Notes under the pieces: generated by a model
What the model was told of the DNA's origin: nothing
What the model saw: only the letters and a program-made list of their open reading frames with translations
Databases searched by the model: none
Source of the DNA: Cognatundibacterium luofuense
GTDB taxonomy: Bacteria; Pseudomonadota; Gammaproteobacteria; Burkholderiales; Burkholderiaceae_D
Length of the DNA stretch: 64,000 bases
Direction: 5' to 3'
Assembly (NCBI RefSeq): GCF_018139685.1
Contig: NZ_JAGSPN010000012.1
Coordinates: forward strand, 92,376-156,375
Translations under genes and position numbers: made by a program
Shown here: positions 36,303-43,860 of the stretch, piece by piece
How positions within the stretch are numbered: position 1 is the first letter of the stretch
Layout: each line of letters opens with the position of its first letter

Positions 36303-36602
36303 GCTGTTGTTATGCTTGCCTGAGATCTGCCGGGGAAAATGCCTGAGCTTCCGCTGTCAGAAAAAATCGTATCAACATGCTACCGGAATCCACGGTAAAA
36401 GCCAGCCACCGCCAATCGGGAAATCCGGTTTTTATGACAAAAATCATGCAAGCCTTATTGCTGGCCTGCAATACCGGCACGCTGAAGCGCACCGTTTTTC
36501 ATCATAGGATGGAAACACAGCTTTGATGGCTTGTGTTGAAAAAAAGTCTCTGAATGTGGTTTTCAACGCAATCTGCAGATACCGTTCATACCCTTGTACA
36601 GG
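36303..36602. other. Intergenic region between the CorA/ZntB-like gene and the HD-GYP operon
   Basis: A 300-bp spacer. It includes the promoter side of the HD-GYP operon and the 3' side of the CorA-like gene. I see no terminator of good quality, no conserved RNA and no supported gene. Confidence 0.3.
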
Positions 36603-37616
36603 TCAGGCATCGGGATCGCGCCGGCGAAATGCCAGCCATGCCGCAATTCCGGTCGCAATGGCCAGTATCAGTACCACAATCCAGAAGCCGTATTCGTTTT
36701 GAGAAAATGGTACTCCGCCGACATTCATGCCCATCAGCCCTGCGGTCAGATTGATCGGTAAAGCGAGTACGGTCACGATAGTCAGCACGAACAGCGAACG
36801 GTTGTTTTGCTCATTGACAACGGTAGCCAGTTCTTCCTGCAATAACTTAATTCTTTCCTGCAGCGAATGCATATCACGCAACACTTCCGCGAACTCTTCC
36901 GTTGCCTGACGTAATTCCTGTCGCGCATCATCGCTCATCCAGCGCGGTGGCTTTTGCAGAAGACGGAATAAGGCTGCCGGTTCCGGTGCGAGCAAGCGCT
37001 GTAGCCGAACCAGTACACGACGCTTCTGACCAAGACGGGCGCGTTTATGATTCAGCCTGCCAGCCAGCAGTGCATCTTCCGTATCATCAACCTGCCGGTT
37101 CAGCTGGCGCACAATGCCAGTCAGTACATCAGCCTGATCATGCAGTAAGTGGCTGAGTAATTCTGCGGTAGATTGCAGTTGTGCGCCCTGATTCACCGCT
37201 TGCCGGAGGCGGTCGACGGACTTCAGAAAAGTCCGCCGTACTGTCACGATCAGACGCTCGCTGGCGCACACCCATAAGGTGGAAATATCGCTGGCTTCGT
37301 AAGAAAAGTCGTGTACGACATCGTTGATGATGGCGATCAGATGCTGATCAGCATGTTCGATGCGGGTAGAACGGGAACCTTCATGCAGCGCTTCGTAAAA
37401 TTCAACAGGTAACTGTAAATGTTCCCGCAGCCATTTTTCTGTAGCGACATGACTGAGGTTCAGATGCAGCCATATAAAGCCGGCATCATCACTCTGGTTT
37501 AACCAGCTCAGTGCATCTGATCCGGAGACAGGCTGCGCATGAGATGCATGGCAAAACCGGTAAGCGCAGATCAGGCCGGATGCATCTGCGCCATAGGATT
37601 CGGGAGGATTCAGCAT
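36603..37616 (-). CDS. CorA/ZntB-family divalent cation channel
   Basis: A 337-residue CorA-superfamily protein. A large cytoplasmic domain is followed by two C-terminal membrane helices. The pore motif is GMN in TAGLMGMNVGGVP; the segment after it (VGGVPF) is closer to ZntB than to magnesium-specific CorA. The C terminus is basic (FRRRDPDA). Family members form pentamers moving Mg, Co or Zn. It may be a zinc transporter, but the sequence alone cannot settle the ion. Transcribed alone on the minus strand. Confidence 0.88.
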   Translation of the reverse strand: MLNPPESYGADASGLICAYRFCHASHAQPVSGSDALSWLNQSDDAGFIWLHLNLSHVATEKWLREHLQLPVEFYEALHEGSRSTRIEHADQHLIAIINDVVHDFSYEASDISTLWVCASERLIVTVRRTFLKSVDRLRQAVNQGAQLQSTAELLSHLLHDQADVLTGIVRQLNRQVDDTEDALLAGRLNHKRARLGQKRRVLVRLQRLLAPEPAALFRLLQKPPRWMSDDARQELRQATEEFAEVLRDMHSLQERIKLLQEELATVVNEQNNRSLFVLTIVTVLALPINLTAGLMGMNVGGVPFSQNEYGFWIVVLILAIATGIAAWLAFRRRDPDA

Positions 37617-37682
37617 ACAAAATATTTATACTAAGTCCCTCAGAATACCAGTTTTGCCTCAGCTGAAAATGACAGTTTGATG

Positions 37683-38543
37683 TCAGGCACGAGCGTCGTA
37701 ATTAACGCGATGCGTCACACTGCGTGTGCCACGGATGTCGCTGTACTTGTTCAGCGAACTGCTGACTGTCCCGGTGACGTAATTTGTCCAGGTAAAGTCA
37801 ACAGTACAGGCGGATACCAGCGCAGTATTCGGATTGTTGTTATTTTTTGCCTGACTGCGTGCATTCAGTACCGCATCCAGATCCAGCGTATCGATACGGT
37901 ATGCATCCGGGTCAAGTTTGTATTGCATATCGGTTGTATCGCTGAAACTGCTGCCGTCGGTACGGTTGCATGTGGCGGCGAGTGAAACGCTGACATAACC
38001 GGGCATGTTGCGGCTGAACTGCACACGCATTTTGACAGCAGTGCGTGGCAGGTTAGACACTGCAGCCGGTGTCGTTATGCTGAAAGCGGAAGGGATGGTT
38101 ACGGTAGCCGGATAACTGTCTGCACCGCGCTGCAGGCTGACGGTAACAACTGGTTGTGCGCTGCTGTCAGCAATCAGACCACGGTAGCTGGTGCGCATAC
38201 CACCACTGTTATCGGTCAGGACAACTGACTGGCCATTGCTGGCGGCCGTCAGTTTGTCACTGCCACTGGGGCGTACGGTAGTAAACACATTCGCACTTTG
38301 TCCTAGTCCGGCATCCACCTGCACCATGCCGTTATTCTGACTGACGGAAAAGCGGGTCGAAATATCGGTCAGCGCCAGATCCGACGATTCTTTGCAATTC
38401 AGAACGGCGCAGGTTACGCCTTGTCCGATGGCATTACCAATATCTTCACCGGGATTACCGCCACCACCGCAGCCGCTCAGCACGAGCAGGGCGATCGCGC
38501 ATGAGAATTGCAGAGGACGGGAAAAGCGGAGTCCTTGTTTCAT
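37683..38543 (-). CDS. Predicted lipoprotein, paralogue 1 of a tandem pair
   Basis: A 286-residue lipoprotein with lipobox LVLSGC followed by four glycines. It has beta-rich repeats (ISTRFSVSQNNGMVQVDAGLGQSANVF, then PVVTVSLQRGADSYPATVTIPSAF). The C terminus, GTRSVTHRVNYDA, is shared with the next gene. CAGGAG precedes the ATG at 38543, so the longer frame is rejected. I do not recognise the family; the pair likely arose by tandem duplication. A conserved pair of cysteines near CAVLNCKES could form a disulfide. Confidence 0.7.
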   Translation of the reverse strand: MKQGLRFSRPLQFSCAIALLVLSGCGGGGNPGEDIGNAIGQGVTCAVLNCKESSDLALTDISTRFSVSQNNGMVQVDAGLGQSANVFTTVRPSGSDKLTAASNGQSVVLTDNSGGMRTSYRGLIADSSAQPVVTVSLQRGADSYPATVTIPSAFSITTPAAVSNLPRTAVKMRVQFSRNMPGYVSVSLAATCNRTDGSSFSDTTDMQYKLDPDAYRIDTLDLDAVLNARSQAKNNNNPNTALVSACTVDFTWTNYVTGTVSSSLNKYSDIRGTRSVTHRVNYDARA

Positions 38544-38798
38544 TTTCAGCTCCTGAAAAAAGGGAGGGGCGACGGCACAGAGTTGGCATGATAGCAAAAA
38601 TGAAGATTGCATACTGACAATTTTTTATATGGTTTTTTAAACTGTTTTTTGTATTCCTCAGGCATTTTTAAATGAACAGTTTTGACCATGTTGCAGAAAT
38701 GGACGAGGAGCGCGAGTTTATTTGGTCTGCGACGTTGTCTGAAAAAAAACGCTGCAAAGCGGTTCTCTGTGTTTTTGAAGTATGCCGGTAAAAGCAGT

Positions 38799-39671
38799 TT
38801 ATTTTGTCGCGTCGTAATTAACGCGGTGCGTCACACTGCGTGTGCCATAGATATTGCTGTAGCGGTTTAATGCGTTGCTGACGATTCCGGTGACTTCATT
38901 GTTCCAGCTGAAGTCCAGTATGCAGGTGGTAACCAGCGGCGTATCCGGTTTCTGATTATTAGCTGCACGGCTCAGGATCGTTAAGGCCTTATCCAGTTCA
39001 GCAGTGCTGACCTGATACGTGTCAGAAACGACGCTGTACGGAATGCTGCTGCTTGCCGTGAAGCTGGTGTTATCGGTACGCTGGCAGCTTGCGTTGAATG
39101 CCGCGCTGACTGTGCCTGACAGACTGCGGTTAAATTGCACTGTCATCACGCCTGCGCCGCGTGGCAGATTCAGCGGGCTGGCTGGCGATGTCAGACTGAA
39201 TTCCGGTTGCAGCGTTACCGTTGCAGGGTAGCTGTCATTTCCGCGCTGGAAACTGACCGTCACCACCGGTTGCGCACTGTTTTCATTCATTTGTCCGGAG
39301 TAATGCAGACGCAAACCCTTGCTGTCGTCAGCGAGGTTCAGATTTTGTCCGTTGACTGTTGCGGTGATTTTATCTGCACCAGCCGGACGTACTGTCGTCA
39401 CCAAATTGGCGCTCTGACCAAGGCTTGCGCTGACCTGAACCAAGCCATCTTTTTGAGTGACATAAAATTTTGCAGAGATATCCGATAACGCCAGATCCGG
39501 TGATTCTTTACAATTAGCGAAAGCACAAGCCACACCCTCTGTCAGCCCGTCAGCATACGCCTTGCCGATTTCCTGGCCATCAACCCCGCCGCCACCACAG
39601 GCGCTCAGTATCAGCGCACTCATCAGTCCTGCAATACGACAAGGTGCAGAAATCCGGATTTCTGTTTGCAT
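38799..39671 (-). CDS. Predicted lipoprotein, paralogue 2 of a tandem pair
   Basis: A 290-residue lipoprotein with lipobox LILSAC and four glycines, then a domain alignable along its whole length with paralogue 1 (CAFANCKESPDLALSDIS, SFQRGNDSYPATVTL, GTRSVTHRVNYDA). About half the residues look shared by eye. AGGAG is close before the ATG. The 255-bp gap to paralogue 1 includes an AT-rich stretch likely to hold that gene's own promoter. Function is unknown; an outer-membrane or periplasmic location is expected. Confidence 0.7.
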   Translation of the reverse strand: MQTEIRISAPCRIAGLMSALILSACGGGGVDGQEIGKAYADGLTEGVACAFANCKESPDLALSDISAKFYVTQKDGLVQVSASLGQSANLVTTVRPAGADKITATVNGQNLNLADDSKGLRLHYSGQMNENSAQPVVTVSFQRGNDSYPATVTLQPEFSLTSPASPLNLPRGAGVMTVQFNRSLSGTVSAAFNASCQRTDNTSFTASSSIPYSVVSDTYQVSTAELDKALTILSRAANNQKPDTPLVTTCILDFSWNNEVTGIVSNALNRYSNIYGTRSVTHRVNYDATK

Positions 39672-39838
39672 TTGCCTCTCCTTGTCAGCGAATACCTTTA
39701 AAAAGTTGTCATCATATTAAATTTCAATGTGGTGATATACGCAATATTCTTCAGTTGCAGCAACTGAATATGCCTAAGCAGAATTCTTCTGATAATATCT
39801 CATAAATATATTTAATAAATATTTTATCGGAGGCGCGT

Positions 39839-42157
39839 TTGAAACATCATCCCGGAACCATTTTGTTGCTGAGCAGTACTTTGTTGCTGAATCTGCCTGT
39901 CAGTGCAGTTGCTCAGACCGCTTCGCCGACCGCGCAGCAATATGCGCTGGCAGAACGTTATCTGCCGGAAAATATCGGTAAGCTGACTTACCGTCTGCAT
40001 ATACAACCGCAATGGGTACAGGGGAAAAGCGGTGTGTTCTGGTATTACCGTGATGATGCGGAGCAGCCGCGTTATGAGCTGGTGTTTGCGGCCGATAAAA
40101 AACGCGAAGCCTTGTTTGATCATGCGGCGCTGACGCAGGCACTGGCCGCAGCCAGCGGGAAGCCGCAAGAGAATCTGCACTGGCGGCCTGCCGCGCTGAA
40201 AGTGACGGATGACTTGCAAACCCTGCAGTTCCGTTATCAGGGCAAACAATGGGAATGGCAGCGCAAAGATGCGAAGCTGAAAGAAATCGCAGACGCGCCA
40301 GCGGCCGCACCGGCGACCCGTTCACCGGATGGTAAATGGGATGTGGTGGTGAAGGCCGGGAATCTGTGGCTGAAAGAAGTCAGCAGCGGTAAGGAACGTC
40401 AGCTGACCACCGATGGCTCGCCGGAAGCGCCGTATGCGCAACCGCTGATGGATCCGAAACTGATCATCGATGGTAAACACAAGCAGGCGTCCGATGTCAC
40501 GGATCTGAGCTGGTCACCGGACTCCACCCGCATTGCTACCTTCCGCATGGATTTGCGCGACGCAGCCACGCTGACGCTGATGCAATCCAGCCCGCCGGAT
40601 GGCAGTCTGCGACCGAAGACCTTTACTTATCCGTATGCACTCAGCGGTGATACCCGTACCGCGACGGCGGCGCTGACGATTATTCGTATCGCGGATGGTC
40701 AGCAAATAACGCCGCAGTTAGCACCGCAAGCAATGCTGTATTACGGCGATCCGGATTACCGCTGGAGTGTGGACAGCCGCCACCTGCTGCATTTCCGTCC
40801 GGCACGCGGCTACGCCAGCATAGACCTGTTCAAAATCGATGCCGATACCGGTGCCGCGACTTTGCTGGTGCAGGAAAAAGCTGAACCGTATGCCGACTAT
40901 TACGGCCATCGCTACTGGTTGCGCGAACAGCAGAATGAAATTTACTGGACCAGCGATGCCGGTGGCTGGAAGCACTATTATCTGTACGATTCACAGAGCG
41001 GCAAACAACTGGCGGCGCTGACCAGTGGTAACTGGCGTGCCGGTGACATCCTGCAGTTTGATGATGCAAACAAACAAGTGATACTGACCGGCATGGGCCG
41101 TGAACCGGCGCGTGATCCTTATCTGCGTCATGCGTACCGCGTCGGCAAAGACGGTTCAAAACTGAGTTTGCTGACACCGGAAGCGCTCGATCATGATGTC
41201 AGCGTATCGCCGGATACGCGCTATCTGGTCGATAATATGTCGGCCGTGAATCAGCCTACCCGCACCGTATTGCGCGATGGCGTCAGCGGCAAAATTCTGA
41301 TGGAGCTGGAGCAGGCCGATATCAGCCGCTTGCTGGCGACCGGTTTCCGCTTACCGGAACCGTTCAGCACTACGGCGGCTGACGGCAAAACCGCTTTGTA
41401 TGGCGTACTGTATTACCCGGTTCGCGCCAGACAGGGAAACCGCTATCCGGTGATTGATAATATTTATACCGGACCGCACACTACCTATGTACCGAAGTCA
41501 TTTGCACGTGCATTGCGCAGTAGTGCGCTGCCGTTCACGGCACTGGATTTTGCTGTCGTGTATGTAGATGGTCGCGGCACCACGCGCCGCAGCCGCGAAT
41601 TTCTGAATTACGCATTTAATAATCTCGGCTCCAATGGTTATGAAGATCATGAAGTCGCGATTCGCGCACTGGCAGCGCAAAAGCCCGTGCTGGATGTGAA
41701 CCGCGTCGGCATCTTCGGATTTTCTGCCGGTGGTTACGATACTGCGCGTGCGATGTTTACCCGTCCGGACTTTTACAAAGTTGGCTGGGCGGCATCCGGT
41801 AATCACGATCACCGCTCCGATAAAGCCGTCTGGAATGAACAGTGGATGGGTGGCCCGGCGCTCGGTGCGCACTATGACCGTGACTCCAACCTGACCGCCG
41901 CCAAAAATCTGAAAGGCCGCCTGATGATTGCGCACGGTGAGCTGGATAACAACGTGAACCCGATGGCTTCGCTGCAACTGGTGAATGCCCTGATCAAAGC
42001 CGGTAAAGATTTCGACATGCTGATCGTACCGAACGGCGATCACTTTCTGGATGACAGTGCGTACTACAACCGCCGCCGCTGGGATTATTTCATCCGCCAT
42101 TTGCAGCAGCGTCAGCCTTTGCCGCTGAATACGCCGGATTCCGTCAGCGCTAAGTAA
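39839..42157 (+). CDS. Exported S9 (dipeptidyl peptidase IV-like) serine peptidase
   Basis: A 772-residue secreted prolyl-oligopeptidase-clan enzyme. The signal peptide spans about residues 1-26. The N-terminal beta-propeller domain (DPPIV type, e.g. VTDLSWSPDSTRIATFRMD) is followed by an alpha/beta hydrolase. The catalytic triad is visible: S629 in GFSAGGYDT, an aspartate in HGELDNNV (about residue 706) and a histidine in NGDHFLDD (about 740). Expected role is cleavage of dipeptides after proline or alanine in the periplasm or outside. The start is a TTG at 39839, supported by GGAGG five bases upstream; no ATG fits. A terminator follows. Confidence 0.92.
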   Translation: MKHHPGTILLLSSTLLLNLPVSAVAQTASPTAQQYALAERYLPENIGKLTYRLHIQPQWVQGKSGVFWYYRDDAEQPRYELVFAADKKREALFDHAALTQALAAASGKPQENLHWRPAALKVTDDLQTLQFRYQGKQWEWQRKDAKLKEIADAPAAAPATRSPDGKWDVVVKAGNLWLKEVSSGKERQLTTDGSPEAPYAQPLMDPKLIIDGKHKQASDVTDLSWSPDSTRIATFRMDLRDAATLTLMQSSPPDGSLRPKTFTYPYALSGDTRTATAALTIIRIADGQQITPQLAPQAMLYYGDPDYRWSVDSRHLLHFRPARGYASIDLFKIDADTGAATLLVQEKAEPYADYYGHRYWLREQQNEIYWTSDAGGWKHYYLYDSQSGKQLAALTSGNWRAGDILQFDDANKQVILTGMGREPARDPYLRHAYRVGKDGSKLSLLTPEALDHDVSVSPDTRYLVDNMSAVNQPTRTVLRDGVSGKILMELEQADISRLLATGFRLPEPFSTTAADGKTALYGVLYYPVRARQGNRYPVIDNIYTGPHTTYVPKSFARALRSSALPFTALDFAVVYVDGRGTTRRSREFLNYAFNNLGSNGYEDHEVAIRALAAQKPVLDVNRVGIFGFSAGGYDTARAMFTRPDFYKVGWAASGNHDHRSDKAVWNEQWMGGPALGAHYDRDSNLTAAKNLKGRLMIAHGELDNNVNPMASLQLVNALIKAGKDFDMLIVPNGDHFLDDSAYYNRRRWDYFIRHLQQRQPLPLNTPDSVSAK

Positions 42158-42199
42158 ATCTGGTATTCCTGATTTTCAAGTCTTCTTCAGCCGTGTTTT

Positions 42200-42227
42200 G
42201 CCAGCACTCCGGTGCTGGCTTTTTTTA
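42200..42227 (+). terminator. Intrinsic terminator after the S9 peptidase
   Basis: A perfect 8-bp stem (GCCAGCAC / GTGCTGGC) with a 4-base loop, followed by TTTTTTTATTT. Confidence 0.92.
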
Positions 42228-42323
42228 TTTCTGCGTGGCAGCAGAGTTTGCAGGCGGTGACGAGTATCGGCGAACGCTGAAAAAAACGAAAGACAGTGAT
42301 CAGTCGACTGGCAGGCCGGAAAT

Positions 42324-42440
42324 ATGCGAAACACATGCAAAATGCGGAGTTCTACACAGAAAAAAGCCATTTTTCACAGACGTCCGCGAATTTGCTGGCT
42401 GAGCGGGCAGGGCTAAAATCGTGCGATGACGATTTCTGCA
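42324..42440 (+). repeat. Direct repeat E, left flank of the two-gene cassette
   Basis: A 117-bp sequence nearly identical (about 7 mismatches by eye) to repeat F at 43728. It starts ATGCGAAACACATGC, contains AATGCGGAGTTCTACACAG and GACGTCCGCGAATTTGC, and ends GATGACGATTTCTGCA. Its 5' core and 3' end are homologous to the A-D repeat group; the middle is different. The right end has an inverted repeat AAATCGT/ACGATTT. Confidence 0.9.
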
Positions 42441-42545
42441 TCAATACGGGTGACCAAAACGTGTATTGGCCAAAGTTTTTCTGTGCTTGCATGGTGATAC
42501 GGGCTGTTTTACCTTGAGGGTTTTCTGTCTGAAGCGGTGTCTGCG

Positions 42546-42989
42546 ATGAACGACAATGATGCAAGCGATATGATGGTCAGCAGCCGTTTGTGGCTGGCGC
42601 AGGCCAGCGGATACGGTTCCGGGTCTCACAGCGCGACGGCACTGGTACTGGAGTATGGCGAGCAGGAATACTGGTTGCGCAGTCGTTTTGCGTGGAGGCG
42701 TCAACTGGCTGCTGCAGGTGAACCGGCATGGTTCGCCAGCTGGCTGGACACAGAAACAGGGTCTCGTCAGCGCGAGGCATGGCGCAGCAGGTTGCCGGTA
42801 TCGCAGCGTGCCGGCTTGTGGCGTGTCAGAAACCTGCAATGCTGTATGCCACCGGAAACGCTGTTGAATCACACAGAGCAGATATTGTGCAGTCCGTACA
42901 GCGGTAAACCCTTACTGCATTTACAGTTGCAAGCAGATCATACGATACGCTTGTACTGGGAGGCAGATTGTTACCGGCAGATTTATTGA
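42546..42989 (+). CDS. Hypothetical protein, first gene of the repeat-flanked cassette
   Basis: A 147-residue protein I do not recognise. The composition is tryptophan-rich and arginine-rich (SRLWLAQASGYGSG, YWLRSRFAWRR, AWFASWLDTETGSRQREAWRSRLP). The C-terminal part (KPLLHLQLQADHTIRLYWEADCYRQIY) reads as beta strands. There is no signal peptide or membrane helix. The ATG at 42546 has no good ribosome binding site, and a GTG at 42537 is an alternative. It lies 38 bp upstream of the PD-(D/E)XK-like gene in the same orientation, so they are probably co-transcribed. It sits between direct repeats E and F. Confidence 0.55.
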   Translation: MNDNDASDMMVSSRLWLAQASGYGSGSHSATALVLEYGEQEYWLRSRFAWRRQLAAAGEPAWFASWLDTETGSRQREAWRSRLPVSQRAGLWRVRNLQCCMPPETLLNHTEQILCSPYSGKPLLHLQLQADHTIRLYWEADCYRQIY

Positions 42990-43027
42990 TAAGAATATTT
43001 GAATTTATTTTTTGAGAAGGATATGTG

Positions 43028-43705
43028 ATGTCGGAAATGATGACTGCTGAAGGCATTATCGAAGCCGAATGGTTGCTGGCCGGATACTGGACAAAACCAC
43101 GCTTTGCTTTGCAAACCGAGGCAGGGCACTGGAGTGATATTGATGTGTTGTCATATGAGCCGGAAAGCCGGCATCTGGTGGTGTCGGAATCAAAAGTGCA
43201 GGGCAGTCGCCATGCCGTATTCGCATACACCGAATACACCCGCGAAACTTATGGCGATATTCTGCGATACGACGGCGATCAGTATTTCTCTTTCCTGCGC
43301 CATCTGCCGCTGATTTGTACGGATGGCACAGTGTTTAAGCGCTTCGGTCGTCAGGTTAAACGTCTGACGATACAGCTGGTGTGCAATTACGCAGTGGATC
43401 CGGCGTTACTGGACGAAGTGCAGAACACCGTTATGCAGCGCATACACGCACTGGGTCTGCCACCGGATCTGAACATCGATTTCCGGCTGGATTCCACGCT
43501 GGAAGTGTTATGCCGTGTGATGGAACAGGAGCGGGAATCTGAACAAAACCGGCGCTATGGTAATCCGGTGCTGGATATCGCCCGTGAGCTGAACCGTTAC
43601 CTGCAACCGCAGGTGAAAAATGCCGGACGCAGCCAGCAGGCTATCGATGCGGTACGTCAGCAACTGCGTGAGCGCCTGTTACAGGCTTTCGTACCGGAGC
43701 GCTGA
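43028..43705 (+). CDS. PD-(D/E)XK-like hypothetical protein, second gene of the repeat-flanked cassette
   Basis: A 225-residue soluble protein. The N-terminal third shows a pattern consistent with the PD-(D/E)XK nuclease superfamily: glutamates E12/E14 in a first helix (GIIEAEWLLAGYW), D39 in HWSDIDVLSY, then E54-S-K56 in HLVVSESKVQG. In this superfamily these residues bind the metal and cut nucleic acid. The rest (VKRLTIQLVCNYAVDP; RELNRYLQPQ; AIDAVRQQLRERLLQAF) is helical and unassigned. AGAAGGA is 6 bp before the ATG. Nuclease activity is inference; no family name is offered. The gene ends 22 bp before repeat F. Confidence 0.6.
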   Translation: MSEMMTAEGIIEAEWLLAGYWTKPRFALQTEAGHWSDIDVLSYEPESRHLVVSESKVQGSRHAVFAYTEYTRETYGDILRYDGDQYFSFLRHLPLICTDGTVFKRFGRQVKRLTIQLVCNYAVDPALLDEVQNTVMQRIHALGLPPDLNIDFRLDSTLEVLCRVMEQERESEQNRRYGNPVLDIARELNRYLQPQVKNAGRSQQAIDAVRQQLRERLLQAFVPER

Positions 43706-43727
43706 GCCGGGGATGGTGACCGAAAAA

Positions 43728-43844
43728 ATGCGAAACACATGCAAAATGCGGAGTTCTGCACAGAAAAAAGCCGTTTTTCACGGACGTCCGCGAATTTGCT
43801 GGCTGAGCGGGCAGGGCAGAAATCGTGTGATGACGATTTCTGCC
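43728..43844 (+). repeat. Direct repeat F, right flank of the two-gene cassette
   Basis: Direct partner of repeat E. Its right end is a perfect 12-bp inverted repeat (GGCAGAAATCGT at 43815-43826, ACGATTTCTGCC at 43833-43844) with a 6-base loop; the repeat and the hairpin end at the same base. It ends 16 bp from the metH stop codon, so the hairpin would also close the metH transcript, although no T-tract follows. Confidence 0.9.
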
Positions 43845-43860
43845 GCATGAGGGAAGGGAA

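Noticed and set aside
42324-43844. Insertion sequence bounded by repeats E and F
   Set aside because: The repeats are direct rather than inverted and no transposase-like frame lies between them.
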